From Archangium violaceum (GTDB lineage Bacteria > Myxococcota > Myxococcia > Myxococcales > Myxococcaceae): 64,000 nt of DNA. The DNA is taken from contig NZ_CP069338.1 of the NCBI RefSeq assembly GCF_016859125.1, positions 11,163,501-11,227,500 of the forward strand, in the 5' to 3' direction. This document shows, piece after piece, positions 43,579 through 54,425 of the stretch (position 1 is its first letter; each line of letters begins with the position of its first letter). The notes under the pieces were generated by a model. That model was given only the letters and a program-made list of their open reading frames with translations, ran no database searches and was not told where the DNA came from. A program made the position numbers and the translations under genes.

Positions 43579-45027
43579 TCAGTCGAAGATGTTGAAGTTG
43601 ACCTCGGAGCGGGCCTGCTTGTAGCGGCTCTTCACGTCCTCGATGATCGTCCGGATCTTGTCCGAGTCCGGGTTGACGATGCGGGGCGTCACGAAGATGA
43701 CCAGCTCGCGCTTGGTGGAGTCGAAGGCGCGGTTCTTGAAGAGCTCGCCGATGATGGGGATGTGGCCCAGGCCCGGCAGCTTGGAGACGGCCTTCTGCTC
43801 GTCGTGGCTGAAGACGCCCGACAGGACGATCGTCTCGCCGTGACGCACGGTGACGTTCGTCTTCACCTTGCGGGAACGGAAGCCGGGGATGGCCGCCGAG
43901 CCGCCGAAGGACACGGCCACCGAGGAGTCGAGCTCGCTGGCCTCGGCCTCGATCTCCGTCTGGATGTTTCCGTTGCGGTCCGCGGTGGGGCGCAGGTTGA
44001 GGATGACGCCGTAGGGCTTGTACTCCACGGAGAACTGGTTCTGGGTGATGAGGGGGATGGGCACCTCGCCACCCGCGAGGAACTCGGCCTTCTCACCGCT
44101 GGCGCACACCAGCTTGGGCTGGGCGAGCAGCCGGCCGTAACCATCGTTGGCCTGGAAGCCCACCGAGAAGTCCGCGCCGGCGCTGAACGACAGGCCGCCC
44201 TGTCCCGAGCCGAAGGTGCCGGGGAACAGATCCTGCGTGATGGTGGCCGAGGCCGCCGCGGTGCCGGTGATGTCGGTGGGGTATTTGATCCCGTAGCGAT
44301 CCCTCGAGTTGCGGCGGATCTCCACGAACTGCACCTCGGAGAGGATCATCCGCTTGATGCCGACGACGAGCAGGTTCTCCACCTTCTCGCCCACCGCCTT
44401 GACGATGAGCTCGGACTTCTGCAGGTCCTGCTGGCTCTCCACGGAGCCCTCCAGGAAGATGGTGGAGCCCACCACGTTCACCTGCACGTTGCGCAGCCCC
44501 GCCTTCTGGAAGGCCGCGGTGAGGTTCTGCGCCACCAGCTTCTTGGCGTTGGGCGCCACCTTCACGAAGCTCTTCACGTTCGGGTAGAGCGACACCACCT
44601 GCTCGATGCGCTCCGCGTCCGCCGCGGTGTAGGCCTGACCCTCCAGGTAGATGCGGTCACCCACCGTGCGCACGGTGACGCCTTCGATCTCCCCGAGCAG
44701 CTTCTTGAGCTCGGAGGAGACCTCGCCCAGGTCCTGCTTGCGCACCGTGATGAGGTAGCTGACGCGCTGGCCGGAGCTCTTCCAGACCAGGAGCGTCGTC
44801 TTGCCCTCGGAGGTGCCACTGATGAGGATCTGGTTGCTGGCAATGGCCTTCACCTCGGCGACGCTGGGATCTCCCAGGGCGATCCGGGTGGTGCCGGGCA
44901 CGGTGATCACCTTCTGGGTGCCCACGCCGAGGTTGATGATGCTGCTGTCCTGTGCCCGCGCGGTGTCCGCCGCGAACAGGGCCAGCAAGGCGCCGAGCGC
45001 GGCCACCTGCGTGAAGCGTCCAAGCAT
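43579..45027 (-). CDS. CpaC/RcpA-type secretin
   Basis: 482 residues. Signal peptide (1-26, ending RAQDS), a pilus-secretin N-terminal domain (VGTQKVITVPGTTRIALGDPSVAEVKA), BON-like repeats (VTVRTVGDRIYLEGQAYTAADAERI; VVGSTIFLEGSVESQ), and a C-terminal secretin domain (about 245-465: LAQPKLVCASGEKAEFLAGGEVP, PGLGHIPIIGELFKNR, ELVIFVTPRIV). It forms the outer-membrane ring of the Tad/Flp machine. The ATG at 45027 has GAAGGGA upstream; one 8 codons earlier is an alternative. No pilotin is adjacent. Confidence 0.92.
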   Translation of the reverse strand: MLGRFTQVAALGALLALFAADTARAQDSSIINLGVGTQKVITVPGTTRIALGDPSVAEVKAIASNQILISGTSEGKTTLLVWKSSGQRVSYLITVRKQDLGEVSSELKKLLGEIEGVTVRTVGDRIYLEGQAYTAADAERIEQVVSLYPNVKSFVKVAPNAKKLVAQNLTAAFQKAGLRNVQVNVVGSTIFLEGSVESQQDLQKSELIVKAVGEKVENLLVVGIKRMILSEVQFVEIRRNSRDRYGIKYPTDITGTAAASATITQDLFPGTFGSGQGGLSFSAGADFSVGFQANDGYGRLLAQPKLVCASGEKAEFLAGGEVPIPLITQNQFSVEYKPYGVILNLRPTADRNGNIQTEIEAEASELDSSVAVSFGGSAAIPGFRSRKVKTNVTVRHGETIVLSGVFSHDEQKAVSKLPGLGHIPIIGELFKNRAFDSTKRELVIFVTPRIVNPDSDKIRTIIEDVKSRYKQARSEVNFNIFD

Positions 45028-45056
45028 CGTGAGAGTCCCTTCGCGTCTCATCCGAA

Positions 45057-45593
45057 CTACCCCAATCTGTCGTGCTGCCACCACATGGCCCAGAAAGTAC
45101 CCAGAGCGATCGCCACACCATACGGGATGTGACGCCGGGGCCCGCTCACCGCGCCCTCGTGCATCAGCCGGACCCGTACGGCCCACCGCCTCAACATGTC
45201 CCCCAGCGTCTCCCAGACGGCGCCCTGCCACAGCAGGGTCACCACCGCCTGGAGCGCCCCCACCAGGGAGATGAAGGCCGCCGCCGCCATCACCAGGGGA
45301 AAACCCAGCACCGCCCCCACGCCCCCCATCAACTTCACGTCTCCCCAACCCATCTTCCCGCGCAGCGCCGCCGGCAGCAGCAACAGCGCCAGCCCCACCC
45401 CGGACACGAGGCCACTCACCAGCCCCGTCTCCAGATCGCCCACGCCCTCGGCCCACACGCGCACGCCCAGCGCCACCGCCATCAGCGGGTACGTGACGAC
45501 GTCCAGGATCTGGCGGCGCAGCACGTCCGTGGCCACCGAGATCACCAGCGCCACTCCCAACAGGGTCCAGAGCGCGATGTGAGAGGGAGTCAT
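45057..45593 (-). CDS. CpaA/TadV-type prepilin peptidase
   Basis: 178 residues, about five membrane helices. The two A24 aspartates are in ATDVLRRQI (about 22) and KMGWGDVKLMGG (about 85, GxGD-like GWGD). It cleaves the leader from Flp-type prepilins and pseudopilins at the inner membrane; it lacks the methyltransferase domain of PilD. It lies 29 bases upstream of the secretin gene. No flp prepilin gene is visible in the window. Downstream of a strong terminator that separates it from the FHA gene. Confidence 0.9.
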   Translation of the reverse strand: MTPSHIALWTLLGVALVISVATDVLRRQILDVVTYPLMAVALGVRVWAEGVGDLETGLVSGLVSGVGLALLLLPAALRGKMGWGDVKLMGGVGAVLGFPLVMAAAAFISLVGALQAVVTLLWQGAVWETLGDMLRRWAVRVRLMHEGAVSGPRRHIPYGVAIALGTFWAMWWQHDRLG

Positions 45594-45595
45594 CG

Positions 45596-45633
45596 AAAAA
45601 CCCGCCCCCCGGAAATCGAGGAAGCGGGTTTTG
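45596..45633 (-). terminator. Rho-independent terminator between FHA gene and pilus genes
   Basis: AAAACCCGC (minus strand, 45632-45624) pairs with GCGGGTTTT (45605-45597), and the minus-strand copy ends in GCGGGTTTTTCG, a GC stem with T-run. It closes the transcript of the FHA protein at 45713-46639, just before the prepilin peptidase start, which then needs its own promoter. Confidence 0.7.
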
Positions 45634-45712
45634 GGAATAAATCAGGGTGGGCCGCGCTCCGTCAATTGGCGAACAGCCCGCTCCCCTGCCCTTTTCCGAG
45701 GCGGCGCCGCTC

Positions 45713-46639
45713 TCAGGCGTAGGAGAGCCGCACCCGCTCGCTGCAGATGAAGTACTCGTCGCCGTCTTCGATCTTGCGGCGCTTGATGCGCTGCTTGTTG
45801 AACCAGGTGCCGTTGGACGAGCCCAGGTCCTCGATGAAGAAGTCGTCGCCCTCCCGGACGATGACGGCGTGCTCGCGAGACACCTTGCCGGAGTTGATCA
45901 TCAGGTCGCAGTGCTTGCCGCGACCGATCACGAACCGCTCCTTGGTGATGGTCTGGGGCTCGGCGTTGTCCATGGTGAGGATGAGGGCGCTCCCACCGGG
46001 CTCGTCCATGGGCTCCTCGTCCATGGGCTCGTCCTCGGGCAGCGGCTCGTCATCTGCCATGGGCTCGTCGTGCGCGGCCATGTCCATGCCGGGGTCGTCG
46101 GAATCCTCGGGCAGCGGCTCCTCGTCGAGCTCCTCGCGAGGCTCGCTGCTCTTGCCCTTGATGAGGCGCTCGAGCTCGGCGGCCGTCTCCAGGACACGCT
46201 CGGCCACCTCGCGGCGGGCGGGATCATTGTCCAGGGCATTGGCGGGCGGACGCTCCTCGAGACGCGCGGAGGGCCGCTGCGGAGCCGGGGCGGGCAGCGG
46301 CGTGTCGTCCCGGAGCGCCGGGGGCGGCGACCTGGCGGGCGCGCCACCACTGACGGGCTGCAGCACGGGCGGGGCGGACCTGGCGGCGGCGGGCGCCGGG
46401 GCCGGAGCGGCGGCACGCGAGGCCACCCCCATGCCCGGGGCCTCGGAGCGACCCGGCCGCGCCACCTCGATGAAGCCGTTGAGGCGGGCGAACATGAACA
46501 GCGCCTGATTGATGAGCGCGTCACGATCCGAGCCCATCTGCTGGGCCATGTCTTCGTAGGTCTCCCACAGGTGGTCGGCGATGCCTACCTTGCGGGCGGG
46601 GCGGGAGTTCTGGTCGATCATCTGTCTTGACTCGCTCAT
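45713..46639 (-). CDS. FHA-domain protein with acidic linker
   Basis: 308 residues. N-terminal 55 residues are helical (VGIADHLWETYEDMAQQMGS, RDALINQALFMFARL), similar in look to ribbon-helix-helix or small DNA-binding folds but unassigned. A Pro/Ala linker, then a strongly acidic stretch with DEPM/DEEP repeats (about 180-215) and a C-terminal FHA (225-305: FVIGRGKHCDLMINSGKVSREHAVI, GSSNGTWFN). FHA binds phospho-Thr. The ATG at 46639 follows the lipoprotein genes by 43 bases. Third FHA protein in 7 kb. Confidence 0.85.
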   Translation of the reverse strand: MSESRQMIDQNSRPARKVGIADHLWETYEDMAQQMGSDRDALINQALFMFARLNGFIEVARPGRSEAPGMGVASRAAAPAPAPAAARSAPPVLQPVSGGAPARSPPPALRDDTPLPAPAPQRPSARLEERPPANALDNDPARREVAERVLETAAELERLIKGKSSEPREELDEEPLPEDSDDPGMDMAAHDEPMADDEPLPEDEPMDEEPMDEPGGSALILTMDNAEPQTITKERFVIGRGKHCDLMINSGKVSREHAVIVREGDDFFIEDLGSSNGTWFNKQRIKRRKIEDGDEYFICSERVRLSYA

Positions 46640-46682
46640 CCGGGGGCCCTGGACGATATCAGAGCCGTCCAGGGACGCGAAA

Positions 46683-48767
46683 TCACTGATAGGGGTACAA
46701 TCCCCGGCTGTTGGCCACACCCGCGTCGATATCGGTCAGGTCCACCTGCAGGATGCCATCGGCCGAGGGATAGACGATGTAGGCGTAGTCCTCCTCCCCC
46801 ACCCTGGCGTGCACGACGGGGCCGGGAAGCCGGTAGTACGCGAAGTCCGTCACGTTCACCGTGTCCACCGTGATGACGTACGGGAAGTAGTGGGATTCGG
46901 TGCTGACCAGGTAGTAATCCCCCCGGTTCAGCTCCTCCTCGGGCAGGCGATCGACGCGGAGGTACACCTGGGTGGCCTCGGTCTGCCCCTGGTAGCCCGG
47001 CGGGTGGAAGAAGTACGAGCCCGTGCGTGAGTAGTCGTCACGCAGCCCCAGGCGCTCGAGGAACGTCCCGCTGGCGTTGGAGAGCACCAACGGCCGGCTG
47101 CCTCCCGCCCGGACCTCGAACGACGTGTAGCCGGCGCAGGCGGCCGGAACGGGGCCCGAAGGCACCAGGACGAACGTACCCGTCTCGGCCGTCGACTGCA
47201 CCGAGGCCACCCGCAGATCCTCCGAGCAGGCCTGCCCCGTGCTCCCGGGCAACAGGACGATGATGTCCCCCGGCTGTACGAGCGTCTCCCTGTCGGGCTC
47301 GGGCCCGATCGCGGAGGACACCACGAAGGGAGAGCCCTCTCCCTCGCGAGCCTGGGGCACCACGGGCAGGACACCTTCGTACGTCAGGACGAACGTCTGG
47401 TCCCGGGTGACGCCGTACGTGCCCTCGAAGTAGATGTCGCCCGTCTCGCCCTGACTGACGCCCTGGGCATTGACGCGCAAGGTGGTGGCCGTGGCCGTGT
47501 TCACGGTCTGCCCGTTGGCCGTGTCCCAGCTCGCGGCCACGTTGAAGGGAGTCAGCCTCGCCGCGTCGAAGAAGAGGACCTGCCCGTTGGAGAGCGGCAC
47601 GATGCCCAGCAGCTCGACAACGGTGTCTCGCCGAATGGTCGTGCTCGGATCCTCCGGGTTCACGCGATCCGCGGGCTCGCCGGTCTGGATGCCCAGCTTC
47701 GTGTTCGTGGAGAGCGACAGGCCCATGGGCAGCCCGGCCCCGGCGCTGAGGGGCAGCATGGGGTACCCGGTGACGTCCTGGGCCACCGTGCCCGAGTCGG
47801 TCTCCACCGCCAGCACGCCCGTGCACTGGGACAGACCGACGCAGCTCGACGCATCGAGCACGCCGAAGATGCGCTGACCGGCCCGCAGCGTCTGTTCGTT
47901 GTTCTGCGCGTCCTTGTAGACCACCCGCCCATGGGTGGCGAGCTGGAGCACCTGGGCGCCGAAGTTCAGCTCCCGCAGCTCCTTCGTCACCAGGTTGACC
48001 AGGTAGCTCTTCCCCGGAGTCGTACTCCCAGCCGGGCTTCGCGTGGACACGGCGAGCAACCCGGGCTGGGGCATCACGAGGAGGGAGGTCACGGCCACGT
48101 TGGAGGGCAGCGCCACGTCCAGCGGCTCCGCGCTCAGCGGGGTGTCCGCCGTGAGCTGCTCCGGCCCCGGGAGCCGCACCTGCCACAGGCGGGCACCGGA
48201 GACCTCCTGGGTGGCGTAGTAGAGCGTGCTGCCACCCTCCTGCTGCCCCTCGGCGGCGGGGAGCGCGAGCGCCGCGAAGGTCGTCACCGGCCCCGAGGAG
48301 CGGGCCGCCGGGTCCGGCAGGTGCGCGGAGAGCTGCCTCGTGTCCAACCGCCGCAGCTCATCCAGGCGCTCGGGGGCCGCGCCCACGACGGAGATCTCCG
48401 TCGAGCCACTGCTACGCGCGTACACGTAGGAGCCGGTCACCTCATCATCCGGGTCGGCATCTTCATCCTCCGCCCGATCGACGTAGCGCACGTCCCGCGT
48501 GAGCGCCTGGGGCCGCTGCAGCACCGGGATGGAGAGCGTCTCGAGCGGATTGGGGGCGCGGACGAAGCGCCGCGCATCCGCGTCATCGGTGAGCGAGAGC
48601 ACGCGCAGCTCGTCGTTGTCCGCCGACGTGACGAACAGCAGCCGCCCCACCAGGGCCAGATCGTACGTGCCCGCCAGCCCCGCTGACTGGAAATACTCCT
48701 GCGACTCGGTGCAGGCGGACAGCAGCGCCCCGGCCACGACCATCAACGACACGATGAAGCGCTTCAC
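46683..48767 (-). CDS. Large lipoprotein of unknown function
   Basis: 694 residues. Lipoprotein signal with lipobox LLSAC (Cys19). The mature part is beta-rich with repeated blade-like motifs (YDLALVGRLLFVTSADNDEL, RLLFVTSADND, VAVTSLLVMPQPGLLAVST), as in beta-propellers, and contains two further Cys pairs. GTG start at 48767 has AGGAGG seven bases before it and overlaps the stop of the upstream lipoprotein gene by 4 bases (GTGA). Probably an outer-membrane-associated surface lipoprotein acting with its neighbour. Confidence 0.8.
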   Translation of the reverse strand: MKRFIVSLMVVAGALLSACTESQEYFQSAGLAGTYDLALVGRLLFVTSADNDELRVLSLTDDADARRFVRAPNPLETLSIPVLQRPQALTRDVRYVDRAEDEDADPDDEVTGSYVYARSSGSTEISVVGAAPERLDELRRLDTRQLSAHLPDPAARSSGPVTTFAALALPAAEGQQEGGSTLYYATQEVSGARLWQVRLPGPEQLTADTPLSAEPLDVALPSNVAVTSLLVMPQPGLLAVSTRSPAGSTTPGKSYLVNLVTKELRELNFGAQVLQLATHGRVVYKDAQNNEQTLRAGQRIFGVLDASSCVGLSQCTGVLAVETDSGTVAQDVTGYPMLPLSAGAGLPMGLSLSTNTKLGIQTGEPADRVNPEDPSTTIRRDTVVELLGIVPLSNGQVLFFDAARLTPFNVAASWDTANGQTVNTATATTLRVNAQGVSQGETGDIYFEGTYGVTRDQTFVLTYEGVLPVVPQAREGEGSPFVVSSAIGPEPDRETLVQPGDIIVLLPGSTGQACSEDLRVASVQSTAETGTFVLVPSGPVPAACAGYTSFEVRAGGSRPLVLSNASGTFLERLGLRDDYSRTGSYFFHPPGYQGQTEATQVYLRVDRLPEEELNRGDYYLVSTESHYFPYVITVDTVNVTDFAYYRLPGPVVHARVGEEDYAYIVYPSADGILQVDLTDIDAGVANSRGLYPYQ

Positions 48768-50170
48768 TGCTGAACCTCCTGGCACGACGAGGACTCCTGA
48801 TCCTGCCGGGCACCGATATGGGCCACCAGCCGGGCCTGCTGAGGGCTGTCGAGGTCCGGGATGTCGATCACCGAGATGCGTCCATCACCAAAGTTGCTGA
48901 CGAAGACACGCGCCGCGTTGCCCTGCCGCTGCACGGCGAGCCCGAACGGCTGGGACGATTGGGTCCCATCCGTCTCGCCCACCGCCACCTGGGCCACGAC
49001 CTGGCCCACGTCCGGGTCATAGATGGCCACCACGCCGGCGGTGCTGCAGGACACCAGCACCAGCTCGCCGTGGGTTCCGCCGCGAGACACCAAGGCGATC
49101 TCCGTCGGACCGGTCGGCAGCGGCACCGAGCCCACCGTGTTGAGGCTGGGAGTATCCGTGTCGAGGCCCGCCACGTTCACGGTCACCAGCGAGTCCGGCG
49201 AGCGCACGGCCACGTACAGCCGCCGGGGAGTGGTCGTGCCCGGCACATTCGGGGTCAACGCGATGCCGCGTGCCTCCAGGGCGGAGAAGCCCAGATCCAC
49301 CCCGGGGTCCAGGATCCGGTTCGTCTGCTTGTCCAGCACGCGCACCAGGAACCGCCGGGGATCACTGGGGTCCGTCACGCCCGAAGCCTGTCTCCCGGAG
49401 ACGAACACGTAGCGCTCATCGGCGACCACCGAGTTGCTGCCTCCCTGGGGCAGATCGGTGATGTCCAGGGAGAAGAAGTCCGAGGTCGAGACGCTCGGTG
49501 TGTCGCCGGGCAGGCGCACCACGTACGTCGCGTAGTTTTCCAGCGACCGCTCGGGCGAGTCCGCGGGGTTCAGGTGCGTCACCCAGACGGACCCCGAGGG
49601 ATCCACGGAGACGCCGAAGGGGGCGGACGCGCGCGGCAGGTCATCGACCTGCCCCGAGAGGTTCTGGGTGAGCGACACCGCGCCCTGCGTCACACAGTCT
49701 TGACTGTTCTCGGTGCCCGCGCAGGCCAGCCGCGTCGGCTCCTTGATGTCGATGTAGTGGACCTGGTCGCCGTCCGCGCGGGCGGGCACGTAGAGCCGGG
49801 GGGTGGCCCCCTCCCTGAGAGCCATCTCTCCCGCGTAGCTCTGGATGTAGACGCGCGCGTCCGGCGTGATGTTGAGTTGCTCGAGAGCGGCCGGCTCGGT
49901 CATGGTGGCCGAGTACGACCCCAGGGGCAGCAGTCCCCTGCCTTCGGCGTCGGGGCCCACCTGGTCCAGGTTGACGGCCATCACCGAGCCATAGTCGTAG
50001 CACCGGTCGAAGTTGGCGCTCGACACGTAGAGAATGCCGTTGGTTGAGCCGGGCACCGAGCGATGCACGATGCCGCTCGGATAGACGAACCGATCCGATG
50101 GTGGAGGCCGCGGATCGGTGTCGGAGCAGGCGACGAAGAGGAGCGCGAGACTGGGCAGAAGGGGGCGCAT
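48764..50170 (-). CDS. Beta-propeller-like lipoprotein
   Basis: 468 residues. Short lipoprotein signal (RPLLPSLALLFVAC, Cys15) and YVTN/NHL-like repeats (FGVSVDPSGSVWVTHLN, RGIALTPNVPGTTTPRRLYVAV, VVAIYDPDVGQVVAQVAVG, FGLAVQRQGNAARVFVSNFG), seven or so blades. Such propellers bind ligands or proteins at the cell surface. The ATG has no clear SD; an in-frame TTG 14 codons upstream is less likely because the lipobox would be displaced. Overlaps the next lipoprotein gene by four bases, indicating coupled translation. Confidence 0.82.
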   Translation of the reverse strand: MRPLLPSLALLFVACSDTDPRPPPSDRFVYPSGIVHRSVPGSTNGILYVSSANFDRCYDYGSVMAVNLDQVGPDAEGRGLLPLGSYSATMTEPAALEQLNITPDARVYIQSYAGEMALREGATPRLYVPARADGDQVHYIDIKEPTRLACAGTENSQDCVTQGAVSLTQNLSGQVDDLPRASAPFGVSVDPSGSVWVTHLNPADSPERSLENYATYVVRLPGDTPSVSTSDFFSLDITDLPQGGSNSVVADERYVFVSGRQASGVTDPSDPRRFLVRVLDKQTNRILDPGVDLGFSALEARGIALTPNVPGTTTPRRLYVAVRSPDSLVTVNVAGLDTDTPSLNTVGSVPLPTGPTEIALVSRGGTHGELVLVSCSTAGVVAIYDPDVGQVVAQVAVGETDGTQSSQPFGLAVQRQGNAARVFVSNFGDGRISVIDIPDLDSPQQARLVAHIGARQDQESSSCQEVQQ

Positions 50171-50282
50171 GGGAGGGGAGCGGAGTGTAGAAACCACTCC
50201 ACCGCCGGGCAACTACAAAGGACCCCGGCTATTCCCTACCCACCACACGCCCCCCGTCGAGGCTGATTGCCCTCCAGCCGGC

Positions 50283-52371
50283 TCAAGCCTCCGACTGGAT
50301 CTTCGAGAAGTCGGCCACCTGGTTGAACAGCGTGCCGATCTCCGTGAGCAGCCGGATGCGGTTCTCGCGCAGTTCCCGGTCCTCGGCCATCACCATGACC
50401 TTGTCGAAGAAGGTGTCCACGGTGGGCTTGAGGCCGGTGATCTCCTTGAGGGCGCCGGAGAAGTCATCGGCCTTGACCTGGTCGGCCACGCGGTTGCGTG
50501 CCTGGACATAGGCCGAGTGGAGCTGGCGTTCGGCGTCATCGGTGAGGCGCTGTGAGTCGACCCCGCCACGAGACACGTCCTTGCCCTGCTTCTCGACGAT
50601 GTTGACCACGCGCTTGAAGGCCGCCGCGAGGGGCGCGAAGTCCGCCTGGCCCACGATGCTGGCGAGCGCCTGCAACCGCTTGTGCGCGGCCACGAGATCG
50701 TCGTAGCCCGCGGACAGCACCGCCTCCACCACGTCCGTGCGGTACTGCTCCGTCCAGAGCGCCTTGAGGCGGCCGCGGAAGAACTCGAGCACCTGCTCGC
50801 GAGGCGCGGGCTCACCGGCCTTGCGCTTGACGTTGGCGATCTTCGGCCCGAGCTGCTCCAGCGCCGCGTCCACCGCCTGGGAGAGGGAGAAGCGGTAGCC
50901 GCGGCCCAGGACGATGCGGATGACGGACAGACACGCGCGCCGCAGGGCGAACGGATCCGCCGCGCCGCTGGGGCCCTTGCCGATGGCGAAGATGCCGCAC
51001 AGCGTGTCCAGGCGGTCCGCCAGGCCGATGAGGGCTCCGGCGTCCTGCGTGGGCAGCGAGTCCTCGGCGGAGCGAGGCAGGTAGTGCTCGAAGATGGCCA
51101 GGGCCACCGCCTCCGGCTCGCCGCTGGCGCGGGCGTACTCGCGGCCCATGACACCCTGGAGCTCGGGGAACTCGCCCACCATGCCGGTGACGAGGTCCGC
51201 CTTGGCCAGGGTGGAGGCGCGCTCGATGGTGGACTGGAGGCCGCCGTGGCCCGTCCACCCGGCCAGCTTCACGGCCAGCGAGCGGAAGCGCTCCACCTTC
51301 TCGGCGTAGCTGCCGAGCTGCCCCTGCCACACCACGCGCGCCAGCTTCTCCGTGCGGGCCGCGAGCGGCGTCTTGCGATCCTCGTCGAAGAAGAAGCGCC
51401 CATCCGCCAGGCGCGCACGCAGCACGCGCTGGTAGCCGCGCAGGGAGAGGTTCACGTCGCGCACCGGCGTGTTGGACACGGCGATGAAGCGCGGCAGCAG
51501 CTTGCCGTTGCCGTCCACCACGGAGAAGTAGCGCTGGTGGCTCTTCATCTCCTGCACCAGCACCTCGGGAGGCAGCTCCAGGTGCCGCTCCTCGAAGGAG
51601 CCCACCACGGGGCTGGGCAGCTCCACGAGGTTGGTCACCTGATCCACCAGGGACTCGTCCTCCATGAGCTTGCCGCCCGCCTGCTGTGCCGCCGCGCGCA
51701 CCTTCTCCACGAGCTGGGCACGCCGCCTGGCGATGTCCGGCACCACGTTCGCCCTCTCCAGGGCCGCCTCGTAATCCGAGGGCTTGGAGAGCTCGATGGC
51801 CCCGGGCGACAGGAAGCGGTGGCCATACGTGGTGCGGCCGCTCCTCACGTCACCGAGCACCACCGGCAGCACCTCACTCCCCAGCAGCGCCACCACCCAC
51901 TGCACGGGGCGCGCGAAGGCCTGGTCCACGTCACCCCAGCGCATCGTCTTGCGGAAGTTGATGCCGTGCACCGCCGCGTGGAGGATCTCCTTGAAGATGT
52001 CCGCCGCCGGGCGGCCCTTCTCCTCCACCTTCGCCCCCAGGTACTCGCCCTTGGGCGTCTGCACGCGCAGCAGCGCGTCCACCGACACCTTCTGGCTCTC
52101 GGCGAACTTCTCCGCCGCCTTGGTGGGCTTGCCGTCCTTGTCGAAGGCCGCCTTCGCGCTCGGGCCGAGCACCTCGCGGGTGATGTCCTCGCCCCGGTCC
52201 GTCACGTCCTTCACCCACACCGCGAGCCGCCGCGGCGTGCCGTAGGTGCGCACCTCGCCGTGCTTCAGCCGCGCCTCGGCCGCGCGCTCGGTGATGACGC
52301 GCTTGAGATCCTCGAGCGCCGGGACGATGAACGACGCGGGGATCTCCTCGGCGCCGATCTCCAGGAGCAGA

Positions 52372-52382
<11 letters not shown>
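50283..52382 (-). CDS. glyS: Glycine-tRNA ligase beta subunit
   Basis: 699 residues, normal length. Starts [19 protein letters not shown] and carries [39 protein letters not shown] and [15 protein letters not shown], followed by an anticodon-binding-like end ([17 protein letters not shown]). It forms the alpha2-beta2 enzyme with GlyQ and charges tRNA-Gly. The start codon is GTG, 11 bases inside the end of glyQ, so translation is coupled. Minus strand. Confidence 0.96.
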
Positions 52383-53352
<970 letters not shown>

Positions 53353-53430
53353 GACGCCGCGGACCCTAGTGATGGGGTCTGGGAGCGTCAAGGACAGCGG
53401 TCGGGCTCCGTGTCCAACCAACAGAGCGGC

Positions 53431-54423
53431 TCAAGAGGCCGTATCCAGGAGCCATCGGGGCAACACATGGGCCACGTCGTCCCGGAGGGGCAGGCCCGCC
53501 ACGGCGCCGAGGTGCTCCACCACCCGGGAGCCCACGGCGCAGCCGAACGTGGCCAGGGACTCCAGGTCCTCGCGCGAGGCCTCCGCCAGCCGCGCGGCAT
53601 CCGCGTACCTCCGGGAGAGGCCTCGGAGGAAGGCAGACGTGAAGCCATCCCCCGCCCCCGTGGTGTCCACCACCCGGGCCCGAGGCGAAGGCACGCGGAT
53701 CACCTCTCCGCGCCAGAGGAAGACGGCGCCCGCCTCGCCCAGCGTCACCACGGGCAGCGTCACGCCCCGCCCCGCCAGGTACCGCAGCGCGTCCTCGGGA
53801 GCCGACTGGCCGGTGGCGAAGGCCACCTCCTCCTCGGACAGCTTCACCACGGAACACCGCGGCAACAGGTGCTCGAGGATCCCCCGCAGCACCTCCGGGT
53901 CCTCCCACGCGTGGATGCGGATGTTGGGATCGCAGCTCACGATCCGCCCCGCTGCCCGCGCGGTGTCCACGGCGCGGAGGATCGCCGAGCGGGCCTCGGG
54001 CAGCGCGAGCGAGTTCGTCCCGAAGTGCACCACCCGCGCGCGAGCGAGGAAGGCCGGGTCCATGTCGCGCTCGCCCAGCAGGAGCTCGGCCGAGCGCGTG
54101 CGGAAATAGGTGAAGCTGCGCTCGCCCCGCGCATCGAGCGAGATGAAGACGAGCCCCGTCCTCGCCTCGGCCGTCTGGCGCACGTGGCTGACGTCCACGC
54201 CCTCGGCGGCGAGGCGCTCGCGCAGGAAGTGGCCGAACTCGTCCTCGCCCACCACGCCCACGTAGGCCGAGCGGCCCCCCAGCCTCGCCACGCCCACGGA
54301 GACATTGGCCAGGGAGCCTCCGATGGAGGGGCGCCACGCCGTCACCTCGCGCACCCGCCGGCCGGACTCCGCCGGGAGGAAGTCCACGAGGCTCTCCCCC
54401 ACGCACACCACATCCAGGTCCAT
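53431..54423 (-). CDS. PfkB-family sugar kinase
   Basis: 330 residues. N-terminal GG-containing motif (PSIGGSLANVSVGVARLGG), substrate lid, and the C-terminal PfkB signature DTTGAGDGFTSAFLRGL with catalytic Asp, plus VVTLGEAGAVFLWRG. The best resemblance is to fructokinases, phosphorylating a ketose or ribose-type sugar with ATP, but specificity is not readable. It starts 2 bases after the recO stop, so it is in the recO transcript. An unusual pairing, probably only operonic. Confidence 0.9.
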   Translation of the reverse strand: MDLDVVCVGESLVDFLPAESGRRVREVTAWRPSIGGSLANVSVGVARLGGRSAYVGVVGEDEFGHFLRERLAAEGVDVSHVRQTAEARTGLVFISLDARGERSFTYFRTRSAELLLGERDMDPAFLARARVVHFGTNSLALPEARSAILRAVDTARAAGRIVSCDPNIRIHAWEDPEVLRGILEHLLPRCSVVKLSEEEVAFATGQSAPEDALRYLAGRGVTLPVVTLGEAGAVFLWRGEVIRVPSPRARVVDTTGAGDGFTSAFLRGLSRRYADAARLAEASREDLESLATFGCAVGSRVVEHLGAVAGLPLRDDVAHVLPRWLLDTAS

Positions 54424-54425
54424 GG

